Assembly (NCBI GenBank): GCA_034670405.1
Contig: JAXDDX010000014.1
Span: forward strand, 1,066,501 to 1,130,500
Direction: 5' to 3'
DNA from: Hoplostethus atlanticus
Taxonomy: Eukaryota > Chordata > Actinopteri > Trachichthyiformes > Trachichthyidae
DNA length: 64,000 bases
Positions 10,446-23,300 of this stretch are shown in pieces. The notes under the pieces were generated by a model. The model made no database searches. It worked only from the letters and a program-made list of their open reading frames with translations, and had not been told where the DNA came from. How positions within the stretch are numbered: the first letter of the stretch is position 1; the number at the start of each line of letters is the position of its first letter. The translations under genes were made by a program, and so were the position numbers.

Positions 10446-10502
10446 GAACACTTTTACTGGTCTATAAGTACTGCCTATAATTGCCCTGTTCCACAGTGCT
10501 GA
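10440..10502 (+). other. pcdh9: possible intron-retention C-terminus of a short pcdh9 isoform
   Basis: If the donor is not used, the frame runs 20 more codons ([20 protein letters not shown]) to TGA at 10500-10502. Short isoforms made by reading into the intron are known for delta-1 protocadherins. An AATAAA near 11383-11388 could serve as a distal polyadenylation signal. Nothing in the sequence proves that this form is made. Confidence 0.3.
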
Positions 10503-11902
10503 AGTGCCAGTCTAGATTAGAGACTCACTCTAAGTTACTGTGAAGCAACAGGAAAGAGTACAGGAGACATACTACGTCAGCAAGTTCACTATTACTCAAA
10601 CTTTAAAACTAAAAAAACCTTGAACAACTGATCATTTATGGAGTTGATAATGGACTTAACAATCACATGCATTTTTGGAACAATTATAAACTCTGGTGTT
10701 TTGTCAATAGGATATATTACATTCAAATTTAACAAAGTGTAAGTGGGTGAGCAGTTGCGTTTCTATATTTCTGTCTGTTCAGCACCCAGAGGTTAGATAA
10801 CTGATAAACTGTACCAACATATCATTAATTGTGAAACAATGTCCTTTACATTTGTGAAAGAAACATTTTTTTCTCACCCATCTACTCAGATTGTTATTTT
10901 CATTATAGGTAAATAGCTGCAACACATTAAAAGTGAAAGCTTAATCTATTAGCCTTGTAGAATTTGTAATATAACATTACGGTTCCTCAGTGAATCATAT
11001 CATTTCTTCTATATTCTCAACAATGAATTTACTTTTCACCTTTCCCTTCATAATATTATGAGTGTATTCATGTTTCTTTTTGTTTGTTTGTTTTGATGTG
11101 TATTGTAGTATCACATAAGACCTTCTGCGTTTTTGACACCTGCGGTAATAACAACAGTCAATAATTAGTGTGCTGCAGTCTTATTTTGAATGTCACTGTA
11201 GGCTTTGCCACATCATCTAAGCATGAATTAAATGCCTCCTCTCAGAGCACACTAGCGAACTGAGTGACGCTTGTCTGGAACCTGATACACATCCAATTCA
11301 AAAAGGATTAGCCAATAATGAGCCTCAAATTTCAACGTAATCCATGCTGCTTTTTATCAAAGCCTTATTCATTTTTCTGCTAATAAAGCGCCCCGACACA
11401 ACACACAGTCCTAATCTAATGGAACACACGTGGACAAATGTATGCAGCAGCAGAAAGGAGGGAAGGGAGGAAGAGAAGGAGTCAGAGTGTAGAGAGTGAA
11501 AGAGGCAAAGCCAGAGAGTTGAGACTGGGTTAAGGTTGATGGATGGTGGTATTGTACCTTTAGGTGGCAGTGTTGCTCTGCTTGGCACAACCTGGCACTA
11601 TGCCAACCTGCAGTGGACTTCTAAATGAAAGGGAGGAGAAGAAAGGACAGAAGCCTATGTTGGTGTTCTTAGTGAAATACTCTTGCCTAACGATGCAGAG
11701 CTTGCACAGGGTAGATTGATAATGGCAGTTAGAGATGTGAGTGATAAGATCTATCCGGAAGAGAGAGTGGAATTACAGGGGTGACACTGTGCAACTCCTA
11801 TTGATGCATGCCTCCGGGTCACTGCATCTGAGGTTGCATTCAACGTGTTTCAGTGTGAAAGATAGCAGTCAAAAGAGGCATTCAGTTTGATATTATTTGC
11901 CA
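10503..11902 (+). other. pcdh9 intron (or short-isoform 3' UTR), no gene
   Basis: AT-rich non-coding sequence. I see no exon-like open frame flanked by splice sites and no bounded repeat. An AATAAA occurs at about 11383. Confidence 0.6.
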
Positions 11903-11905
11903 GGT

Positions 11906-11943
<38 letters not shown>

Positions 11944-11950
11944 CAGAGAG
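11903..11950 (+). repeat. (GT)14-(AG)10 compound microsatellite
   Basis: Uninterrupted GT dinucleotides to 11930 are followed directly by AG dinucleotides, then a degenerate agacagagagagcgacag tail to about 11970. Confidence 0.95.
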
Positions 11951-11970
11951 AGCGACAGAGAGTAATGAAA

Positions 11971-14900
11971 TTGGTGGGGGAGGAATACAACCCTGGAGGA
12001 GGACACACGAGATATGATACTATGCTGTAAGCACAACTCCATTGATTCCCTCGGTCATACCACAATTCAACACAAGATTCATTGGGATCAATAGTCAATA
12101 TTTCAGACACCTTTATGCTATCCTGTCACCAATTCTTGAGAATTGGGACAAAAAACATGTCTTATGAGCATTGCTCTCATCAAAAAATAATGGCCGAATC
12201 AAGAGAAATTCCACCACGTGGAAAAAACAGATTATTATTGAATATGATGATGATGATGATGATGGAAAATAGAATATTAGAATATAATATATATAAAATT
12301 GAAAGTGAAAACCAGCTCAAGTGGACCTAGCTTTTTATGATTAAAAGAAAAATCGAATTATTATCCTTCCATTATTACCTTTGAAGACATGAACAATGTT
12401 ACGTTGTACCTCACATAATTTTGTCAACACAGTTATACATACAAATTTTAATGCAAATTTGAATTTGAAGTGACAGTTATTAACTGAGGTAGAACGATTA
12501 GGCTGCACTGAGAGAAACACATGCTTGATTGGATAAAGCATGGTATTTTATCAATGCTATCAATTCAGCTTAGATTGTACCTCCAGTTGAAGTCAGATAT
12601 GTTATTTTATACAATTTTTTCCCCCATATTTTGATTTTCACAACATTGACATTTGTATGCCATTTCTCAAGGCGGATTAATCAGATGGTCATCTAATGAG
12701 TAATGTTGATTTTCTTTTCTGCCTACTTTTTGGTCTACATTTGGAAAAATGGCAAGATAAGAGTCGTTTAAAAAAAACATAAGCAAGAGCACAAAAACAC
12801 CAATTCTGACCGTGTACATCGGTAAAGAATATATGTCTAAAAGTATGTACAGGCTAGAACAGTATTGCATACTAGGAGAGCAACAGTGCTTCCTAAAAAG
12901 ATAAGAGCTGCAGTGCACTATCAAAATGTTAAATATAGTTAGAATATAGTTATAATTAATAAATAATAGTTAGTTCATAATTTAAAGATATAACCAATGT
13001 TTCAGCTATAAAATGTTGTTTGATGTCTTTTATGTTGAAAGTAAGGTCAGTAAAGTGCTGCATTGCGGCAAGAACCATCACAAAGGTCTATGATAGAATG
13101 ATTTAGTTTAGCCTTTAACTTGAATAACAAACCAGCACCAAAAAACTATGGTTGTCTGCAGTTTATGTAAATTAAGAGATTAAGTGAAAGAGGACCTATG
13201 TTTGAAAGACATGTTTAAAGATGGAGAGTCGACATTTCAAAATTGATAATTAGCCTTTTCTTTGTGAATTTAAACCCCGTTCTGTCTCAAGAGTCACTGC
13301 TACACAAAATCAGCACCAGTCAATAAATAAGTAATTCAGTAAGAAAGAAGTAGATAGATTAGGTGGCGAACAACCGAAAAATAAGAAGCTTCATATCTTC
13401 CTCATATAGAATACAGAACATGGAGTAATAGAAATAGCAGAAAACTACAACAATTTCAATGCCAAATGCCTGCAGGAATCAGCTTTATAGAGACCCCAAA
13501 TTTTGCGGATAGCAATGGGAGCAATCCCTGCCGTTCCTTTCTTTTTTTCACTTATTATTTACCCTCCAGGGACCTACATTAGTGTAAACAACGCTGAGGA
13601 AAAAGCATGAAAACACTGTCCTAGTTTCACAAGGCAGGAGCAACACAAGCATCTAAGAAACCAAGTATAATCATTGCCGTTTCACCATCAGTTGTACCCT
13701 CTTCCTTTCAGTATTCTTTAAGGGGAGACATGGATTTGGTTCCAGCACACAGCACGAGCCCAGTGGCTATGCATTAACCGTGTACTGTATATCAGTTCCT
13801 GAGGCTCATGTTATGAACACATTTACATGGACATGCTGAGTGTAGAAGGTTTCACAGTAGTCACTGTGATAGACTATGAAACATCAACTTTAATTTAATT
13901 TAGTAATTGACTTTTTAATTAAAATCTGTATTTTAAGTTGTCAGACTTGTTTTCCATCACCATTAACCTTTAATAAACCCCCATGGTCAATGCGAAGATA
14001 ATGTCATTAATTGTCTTTTGAGTTAGTGAAAATATAGTCATATTTACTGTGTTCCTACTACACAAGTTGTGTCTTTTTCCCTGTCTGTGGCAATATAAAA
14101 GTACAGTGTATATGTTATAAAATGGACAATTTAAGGGCTTATATAAGCTCCACAATTGAGCTATGACCTCAACATACTATGTATAAAGAGGCTTAATTGC
14201 TGTGGGTAATTGTTATTTTTCTTACAAGCTTTAAGGGTTGTAAGCACTGTAAGGAAATCTGTACCTACAGTGCAGTTATCTTATACCGCTCTAATGTGCG
14301 CATGCACAAATAATGCTTTTGCTCTGGACACACACACACACACACACACTCCCTTTTGTGCAGTTAGTTGTAATATAGTTATAGTACACATACTGTAGAA
14401 CAATGACAAAAATGTGTTTGACCTAATCAAAATAAAAAATGTAGACTTTTTTTTTTTTTTAGCTTTGTTCATTTTTCACCAAGTACTTAAGCAGTCTGTG
14501 CCCCCCTATTGTATCATATCAATTTCCTTAATGTTGTGACTGCTACAAAAATATTAGACTTGAGTTACAATATCACTCACAAGAAACAAGAAACCCATTA
14601 AACAATACAGTGGGTGTAGTATTCAGTCTAAAGAGCACTGACACGGGATGGGAGAAGCAACTTCGTGGAAGACAGGGAAGCTTTAGTGGAGTATTCCTGG
14701 AGTTTCCTTGTCAGTATATTTAATTAATGGACATTATATGCAAACAGGAGTTTGTACAGACCATTGTAATTATGGAGCCTTGGGGGAGTCGTCCTTCTTG
14801 TGCAGGTTCATTTGCCACATTAATAAGGGGATTAGTAGTACGTACGGAGGCTGATGGCAGCAGGAGAAGTTTGAGAAGATTAATGAACTATGACAATGTT

Positions 14901-16500
14901 GTACCTGAGGGGAAAAGTCTGTTGCAATATCTTCTGAGTTGTGCTGACACAGAGCTTGGCGGTTTGAAAGAGAAAGATGGAGAGAGGCCAGTGACTGTTG
15001 CCGACGCTGAACGTACATCCTTCTCCTCGGCTATCCTGTCACTCAGAGATATTTCTTCAGGATATTGTGGTTATGATCTTTTTATTTGCCTGTAATACTT
15101 GAAAACGTAATACGGCTTAAGCTGTTCCTATGGGCTTAATCTTGTTTTCCTTAGCAGAAGTAAAAACTGTCAAATCGCATTGTTTTTTTGTGTCTATGAC
15201 AAGTTAAACAATAAGAGTAAAACGTTATTGCTAATTAACTACGTATGTGAGCACATCCTGTAGTTTATGTGCGGGTGGTTCTGTTGTCAATATCAGTTTG
15301 CTAACAGAGTAGACTAAAGAATAACGTGGCTAATCCCTGTGTGTTTCTTATTGAGTAAATGGTAGCAGATATTAACAACCCGTTCAAAAGAACTGTAGCT
15401 ATCAGGAGAAAGTTAGCCAATAACTCTGTGAGTGAAGTTTCTATCAAAAAGCTTTAAATCACCACTGGAGGTTTTGAAGGGCTCTTTACTGCAGAGAACA
15501 TTGTGTTTCTTTAAAAAAACTTGTCATGTCCTCTATGTCTAGGTGGGTAAAGGGAAATGAAATGGATTGTGGGCTATACTAAGGTAGTGGGTGTGAGTAC
15601 CACAGAGTAGATTATTGCCCCAAGGGGGATCCAGTTGTGTCTGCACAAAACAACAAAATAAATCAAAGCTCCCTGTTGCAACACTGGCTGAACTGTGGAG
15701 ATCATTTTTATGTTTTTATTTTTCCTCTGTTGAGAAAAATGAAGTGCTACTCATTTTTTTTTGGTTGTCTGTAACTGCCAGGGGGCAGGATTGCTGTAAC
15801 ACAGATGACGGCAAATTACCAGGAATTAAATTATATATTTTGTTCATCATTTATCAATTTTATTAATCAGTTTTTATTTCTATCATAACCACTTCCATAA
15901 ATGTGTGGAGATGGTTCCTCTCATTATAAGTGAGTTTTGAACTTACTCTATCAAATACAACCAAATTTAATAATGACATATTTTTTTCACATAGCAAAAT
16001 GTATGTGTGCGTGTGCATATGTGACTTTTCTTTATTTTATTTATTCTTTGGTTGTCCATCACTATTGGCTGGCAGCCCATTCATCTGAAAAGTCAGCATC
16101 ATCCCTTTATGCCATTTCTCAAAGCAAATTGATTGATGATAAATCTCCAGGGGCTTGCTTTGTGAAATAAATGTTGTGCATGCACAAAAATTGAAGTCAT
16201 TGTGGCTTTTCTTGGACTGCCATTACTTAATTCATCTCCATGTTTTTACTAATCCACAAAACACATTTCCCATGTCTCTAAGGCACTCAATCAAGTTGAC
16301 GTACTAGCTTTCCAATAATGCTTCATATTTTTTAACACTGCATGACAAGAAAAAGACCAACTGCAGCTTAAAACACTTAACGTATCAACAACTCATCTGA
16401 ATTCTAATTGTTTAAATATAACATAAAAATAAACAGAGTAGAGGGTGGAAGAAAATGTTTCTTGACTGCTTGCTTGTCTACAAGAAAAATTAAGATTACA
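11971..16500 (+). other. pcdh9 intron, no gene recognised
   Basis: Low-GC intronic DNA. It contains a (GAT)n tract at 12245-12264, a (CA)10 tract at 14329-14349 and a poly-T run at 14447-14460. The longest open frame (14727-15095, 122 codons) lacks domain features or flanking splice signals. Nothing else is supportable. Confidence 0.55.
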
Positions 16501-16524
16501 AGTTACGATGCTACTTCATTGTTT

Positions 16525-16630
16525 GAATGCCCTCCCCCCACCCCCCCACCCAACCAACCCATCTCTCCTTTCCACACCTCACTTGGCCCCTCCACCCACT
16601 CCCTACCTTCCCCTTCTCCAGCCCACCCCT
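16525..16630 (+). repeat. C-rich polypyrimidine tract
   Basis: About 105 bases are almost entirely C and T with scattered A. The segment starts with long C runs and is low in G. It creates proline-rich open frames that are not genes. Confidence 0.8.
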
Positions 16631-19320
16631 TATACCCATGTTTTATTGGGGTCAATGCCGTTACATGCAAGGTTAGATCACCAAGGGTGAGTTCACCTTT
16701 TGTGTTCTGATCATTTGTGACAGATGAGGGTGCTTTGTGCTCAGCACATAGCCCCAGTTTCTTCTTGTTACTGTCCTCTCTCCCTTAATCATACGACTCT
16801 TCATATGGGGGGAGGGGCGGGGTGTAAAAGATGGGCAAAGCGGCGCTGTATGTCCTGACATGACAAACCCAGAGGGGGACACATCCTTGTCATGGGGTTG
16901 TTGTGTCAAGTGACAACAGGCCACTGCCCTGTCACTAGCGTGTGCCAGTGTCTAGACTAATAGTCGTGATAATGGCATTGCCAGCCAAAGCCCCCCTTAA
17001 GCAAAGAGCCACACTTGACTTGAAATGTGACTGCCATTGATTGCTTTGCAACTGGGCCCCCTAGCTCAAGAAGACTCTGTAAACCCCATCAATGTAAATT
17101 TTATTGTATATATATATATATATAAGATGTTTCATGTAAATTGAACTCCTGGTAATCTTGCCTAATGTGCTGTGTTATACAATAATGGACTTGTTTTATT
17201 TTTGTTTTATTTATTTCCCTTGCTTTTTCCTTTTTTCATTGCTGAGTATACAATAATTACATCTGAAATAAACTGTCCCATTTATTCAGTAATCTGCAAC
17301 CCTTATTCTTCTGTTTTATAAAAGTTCTATTTGAACAGTGCTATTCTATCTTTATAATTTCATAATAAATGTTTCAAAGAGATTATTTCTTTCTTGTTTT
17401 TACTTCCTCCATTTGTCCTGCCTCCATCGTGATTTGGTGATAAGACATTATGCATGAAGTTTTAGAGTATTCATTGAAATTGGATATGTATTTGTTGGAT
17501 ACTACATGTGACCCAGTTCTAACCAGTATATCAGATCAGCATCTGCCCATGGCCAAATGCATTGCCTGATTATAATGCAATGTTTTTAAGAGGATCCCAA
17601 ACCATTCTGTGTGATTGTTTTAAGAAGAAAAGAGCTATTCAGGTTTGACTGAATCCATTATTGGAAAAGAAGCACACAGAGTCATTGACAAGTAGCCGAT
17701 GTAATACTCGCAATTTTACAATACAGTAAATATGTACAATACATATGTATGATATGTGACAGAAGGTCTGTAGTGTGTAGTATGAATATCAATAGTATCA
17801 AGTTCATATCTAATATCAAACATACTATCAAACCAAACTAGCAACTTGAAATCCCTAACCCACACCATCATCATCATCACCACCATCATCGTAACAGTGG
17901 CACACTCAACCACTTAAAGACGTACTCTTTGTGGATATGTATGAAATACAGATGAAAAGAAACATTGTTCTAACAACAGAGTACTGAACTTTTGTAACAG
18001 CACCTTCATTAATTCATCTCTAACTACCTTCTGGTTTTAAGCTTAGTATAGAGTTGTCAACTCTTAACTGGTTTCGGCAGAAAGAGAGTGAAAGGAAGTG
18101 TGGATTTCAAAGTGCCACGCCAACACATCTATGGAAAGTAAGCCTAACTCTGCTTAATCTGTCCACTCCATTTGAAAGGCAGAAGCAGAGCTTAGTCTGC
18201 ATTTGAGTGAGGAAGAGGAAAAAAGAAGATAAATAAATAAATATAGGCTTTAAAGTTTGACCTCATCTATACGGTCATATTCAAAAAGCTGCATGCGCTC
18301 ACTGACTGGAATTTGAAACCTGACTTCTGACCTGAAGAATAATCATACTGCCTGTCCGTTCAAAAAAAAAGGCAATGCTGGTATAGCATCACTGAGCAGT
18401 TTTACCAAGATATGTTGTCAGTGTCTCCCAATCTCATGTGGCCAGGGTTCCAAATGTGGTGGAATCCATGTGGGATGCAAAGATTTCAGATAACACAAAC
18501 CTTTGACAATGATATGATTGAATTTGGCAATTTTACTGTGGCATTTTTTTTTTTAACTTTTATACAGTTGCACAGCCTATATTGGCAGGCAGGTAATGTT
18601 AGATATGTTCTCAGATGTGACCTCTACGTGCATAGTCTGGACAGTAAGAGAATTTGAATTGTAGGTCCAGTCATGCAAAATATATATATATATAAATATA
18701 TATATCGCTATGGGGGGTGTGGGGGGCCAAACAGGAAATATTTATCGAACTTTGATATATATATACACACATCGGACTTTGAGTTCCGATCAGGCAACTG
18801 AACTGGCCAGCTATTAAGCACCTCCAGCCAAACTGCGACTACTGAGATTGGTAGCAGCATCCTATAATAGCATCCAATGCTTATCACTGTGGTTCTAAGC
18901 CAATGCTTTGATGATTGTTAAGTCCTTACATTAAGCGTTGAGGAACTAAGTGCTCAAATCATGTGAAGGTACATGTATGAATATATGTCGCAAATGTTTT
19001 CATACCACATGTAAAATCATGATTGTCAGAGTAATAGTTTTGTATCACATTGGTTTGTACTAGCTTAAGATTTACAAAGAAGATGCTGCCATTTTTTAAA
19101 TAATGAGAACAGTGTCATCAGAACTTAAAATGCTGACCAAAAACCATTTGCACTTTTGCAAGTTTGTATTTCATTTTAATTAAGTTCTCTGATAGACATT
19201 AAGATGTTTGCCTTAATATTGGTACAGGCTGGATGGCTGACTTTAGTCTTTAGAAAACATATGGACTTTAGAAAATATGTTCCAGTGCTGCATTTTCATA
19301 TCCTATTTTCAGGGACCCAG
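16631..19320 (+). other. pcdh9 intron, no gene recognised
   Basis: Contains (TA)n at 17107-17124 and interrupted (TA)n at 18680-18705 and 18756-18766, plus G-rich runs at 16806-16820 and 18711-18726. No coding or RNA feature is supported. Confidence 0.5.
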
Positions 19321-19870
19321 TAGTAAAGGCAGGGACACCAGGATCACTTTTAGATCATTAAGGCTTTATTTCACCCAATCAAAATAGAAAAAACAAAGTT
19401 GCAAACATTTAAACCACATAAGCAAAGAAAAAGGACATCAAAATAAATATTAAAGTTGAGCCCTTTAACTAAATTGCAGCCAACAAACCAATAACACACC
19501 AGCAGCCTGGACTGCATAAACCTGACCTCACAAATGACACCCAAAGAAGGGTATATATACTCATGGGCTAGCCTACACAGACACAAAGGGGGGAAACATA
19601 ATTTCGGACAATTAAAAAAATACCCAAAATAAACCCAACAACTAATGACAAAATACAAATAAAGTAAACAGTAATTGTAAATACTGAAAATACTAATACA
19701 ACCAAACTCAAAAGGGAATATCCACATGCTGCCATTCTTTAAGAAAGTCTTTTGTTTGGCGTTCCCCCGCCCAGCACAGGAAGTTGGTCTCTTCCACTTC
19801 CTGTTTTCAGCATAAAAGGGTACCTCAAACTTAAGCTCCTATTTTAGACGGATGACTCAGCAGCATGTGG
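19321..19870 (-). repeat. possible LTR-like or retroelement fragment
   Basis: Read on the minus strand, a TATA-like tatatataccc near 19551-19561 is followed about 190 bases later by aataaag (near 19366-19372) and then a short end containing ggtgtccctgcc. This spacing is LTR-like. I see no terminal TG/CA pairing, target duplication or coding sequence. A 118-codon minus-strand frame here (19371-19727) is T-rich chance translation. Confidence 0.25.
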
Positions 19871-20043
19871 AGAAACAAGAGAAAACCAGGTAATATCTGT
19901 TAACAAATTCCAAACCAAAATAAACTTATGACAACTAAATGTTAACCAAAATGCGTGCACTCAAATTGGAAATTGTCATAATTTAAACCAAAACAAAAAT
20001 AAACATGCTTAACCAAAATTGTGTTGGTGATTATTTGGGGGTC

Positions 20044-20375
20044 AGCCCTATGTTCCCTCAGCATCAGAGCCGGCCCTTCCATAACGCGCAAAACGCGCTG
20101 TTGGGGTCCCCCGAAGGGCGGGCGGGCCCCCCTGAAGCCCCGCCCCCTCACACACACTTTGTTTGTTTTTTTGGTCTGGCGTTCCGGGCAGGGTTAGCTT
20201 GGATGTTAGCTGGGTTAGGGTTAGCTGTTGAAAGTTCTACACTTTTGGGCAACTTTTTGAGATATCTCGCTAACAATATCTGATGACAGACAGACAGACG
20301 GAGGGACGGACAAACAAACAGGGGCAAAAACATTACCTCATTGGCGGAGGTACTGATCTGAGGGAACATAGGGCT
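20044..20375. mobile_element. MITE-like element with perfect 18-nt inverted ends
   Basis: agccctatgttccctcag at 20044-20061 is the exact reverse complement of 20358-20375. The last arm is followed at once by a second ctgagggaacatag unit (to about 20389). The interior is GC-rich (gggcgggcgggcccccct near 20116) and ends with a (gaca)/(caaa)-rich stretch and ttggcggaggta, a motif I recall from common fish repeats. No protein is encoded. The superfamily is not determined. Confidence 0.65.
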
Positions 20376-20389
20376 GAGGGAACATAGAC

Positions 20390-23300
20390 ACGCTCCCATT
20401 ATTTGTTATGCCTGTTATGTACTGAAATGAAAGTCACTAACACTGCAGTATGGTGGCGGCCATTGGAATGGATTGATAAATGGTACATTAACGAACTGTA
20501 ATGGCTGGAAACATCATCCACCTGATGCCATTGCACTGAATTAAAATCAGGATTAGTCAGACACCTGAAGAGGGCCAGAGAGTTTGAACCTTGTAAAGTG
20601 TTCTGATGCTATATGCATATGTCATACTTCCCTCTAGCCACAGTGTGATCTAGACCCAACCACTGACACACCTTTCTTCCAGTGTAATCTTTCCACTCAT
20701 ATTTCTCCTTTTGGAAAAAGGAAGAAAGGTGAGTCCAATCCTTAATTATCCAAAAATACCAAACTGTGTCTGACTCCATTCCCAGAGAAAAGGCAGAAAA
20801 GTATATTTTTCACCCTTAGCAGAGTCCCTAGAAAGCAGTCATGCAGTAATGTTGCAGGGAATGGAAATCCCAGCAGGTGATTTAATGTAAATGTATGTAC
20901 ATGATTTTTTTTTTTATTGTAATGATAGTGCAGTCATCATTACTGGGGGGAAAATACTGATCCCCCTTGTAGGGTTAGCATGTAAAACCTACCATCAGGG
21001 ATGGTACCTGCTTTTCTGGAAGTGGTGGTGTGTGGAAGAAAGCTGCATCAAACCATAGGTTAGAGCACTCTTGTTTTACTTCTCTTGAAGCTTCATGGCA
21101 ACCACAAGGTGATACAAAGAATTACAATTGCCAAAAATGGCACAGCCTGAACATACCCGACCAGAGATGTTAAGGGTCCCCCTACCACCAGCAAAAATAC
21201 CTGCCATTGTCCAAGTCCTAGGCTAAAATACTGTATGAAAGAATACATTATCATTAACTGCAGGGGAGCTTGAATTAATATGCAAATAACATGTCATACA
21301 GATATATTGGCCTGGCTCCTCCTGGCTACACAGTTTCTTCACAAAATCAACATGAACTACACAAGCAACAAAGAAACTCAACTATCATGATAGGAAGACA
21401 AAAGAAAATAAACTATATAAAACAAACCCATTCTAACCCCCCTCCCAATTCAGCCCACATGGTAAAGGCCAATGAGACCAATCAGCAGCAGCATCCACAC
21501 ATTGCGCGCTAGGCTGTTGACACTGCCACAAAGCCTGGCCTCAATCAGGAAGGAGGAAAACAAGGTTAAAACAAACCAAAGACATGTACAAAATAGATAA
21601 AGTATTATTAATCTGAATAACCAAATAAAGTACATTGTTCAACTGAAATGGGCCCTTTTCCAGTAGAAACATCAAAATGAGAATATCAAATAAGCCATAA
21701 TAATTAAACTATATAGCTTAAAAATAGTGAATGTGTAGTGGCTGTTCACCGGAGAGTTGAGGGGGCAGATTCCTCACCCTCACACCCCTTTTGTTCTGAC
21801 AGACATCGTCAGGAACTTACACCAAGAGAGACAAAGTTAGCGATAAGCAGAGAGACAGAGAACAGTGTAATAACATGATACTTGCTGCTTCCATATGAGG
21901 CTTGTATTGAGGATTGGAATTTTTACTGGCACTTGCGACTGACTAACTTATTGCTGAGCGTTTTAGCAAGATAGATTTGATGCTATGATGTAGTACCCTT
22001 AGGACGTGGTGGTCGGTTCCATGGGAATTCTTACAGCAAGCGCATTATACTTAGACTAAAAGCGTAAATATGATTTTATGGGGATTTTAAATGATTTACA
22101 TTTAAGCACATAGTTATGAACAATGTGGAAATACACTGGTAAAGGGGAAATTCACCATATAACAAAATTCCTATGTTAGCTTTATGTTTTGTGATCATAA
22201 ACAACTTGCTTCCAAAAGTACAATCCAGGGAACTGGAGTTTAAGCTTTGATATCATTAGGTGACACTTTCTTGATCTGTTCCATTGGCAATGAATGGAAG
22301 AGTGACTGTGGACTCTTTTTACACCCAAATAAATTTTATTCCATGCTGTTGAAGCTACTAAAAGAACTTCAAAATATGGTCATAATATTCATTGTCGGTA
22401 AAGCAATTGCAGAAAGTATCAGTTGAAGATGTTCCAGATGAGAGCTCCCTTGTTTTTAGCATTGAAAGTTTGATCATTCAGGTTGAACTGTACAAGATCA
22501 TAGAATTAATGTATGAATTGTTTTCCAGATGAATTGGATAGTGAGGGTTAAATCTGTACCACAACATTAATAGATTTTCTTTATCAAGATAAAAAAAAAA
22601 GAAACCGACCGCAGTAAACTTGACACATGACGCATGATTTTCCCTGGCAGATGACACAATAAGTGGTGTGAGTGAATTAGCAGACATACAATGCTCTTCA
22701 GGGACCTAATTAGATGAGATGCTGTGATGTATGGGTGTTGGAAGGATGTGTGTCATCCCACTCCTGTTCAATGTATAGACTGCAGATTTGTATTGATTGT
22801 ATGCTTTGTCTTGTGCCTCAGGCATCAGCACGCTACAGTGTTAGCTTTGTGCCTTGCCTTTGTCTGGATGTTGCTGTAAGTTGAGCTGATAAGGGTTGTG
22901 ATAAATCTGCCTGAGAATAAGCTGTCATAGAGGTGCTGCACATGGGAATATTTAACGCAAACATAAAATATGGCTTGTCTGTTGTTTTATCGTCGAGGGT
23001 ATAAGAGATGGCAGGGTTTTAAAATACTCTCACCTCCTTATTTTTGCACTTTCTATCTCTGCAGCCCTCGCATAGGCGGAAGCTTACAGCCCTGCTCATC
23101 TTTGTTATGGCCATGGAACAGACTAAAAAAGTAAAAAAGAGACATGCTTTGCACGGAATGGTGAACTAGCACCTTATCACCACTCAGTAATATGCAGAGG
23201 TGTAAAACATTTGGCTAGCTTATTTAGATGAAATGATTTCGTCCTGCTTGTGCAGAGTTAGCAAGGGCCGAATCAGGTAGTGTGTTGAGGAAGAGGAGGG

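Noticed and set aside
12587..12603. cagttgaagtcag, like the terminal repeat of salmonid-type Tc1 elements
   Set aside because: Identity stops after about 13 bases and no partner end or transposase is nearby.
14727..15095. 122-codon open frame
   Set aside because: No family features, no flanking splice sites in a matching phase, and a competing frame on the other strand.
19371..19727. 118-codon minus-strand frame rich in Phe, Cys and Leu
   Set aside because: It looks like a membrane protein only because the strand is T-rich; no start context or family motif.
20211..20222. gggttagggtta telomere-like bases
   Set aside because: Fewer than two full units inside a MITE-like element; no interstitial telomere array.
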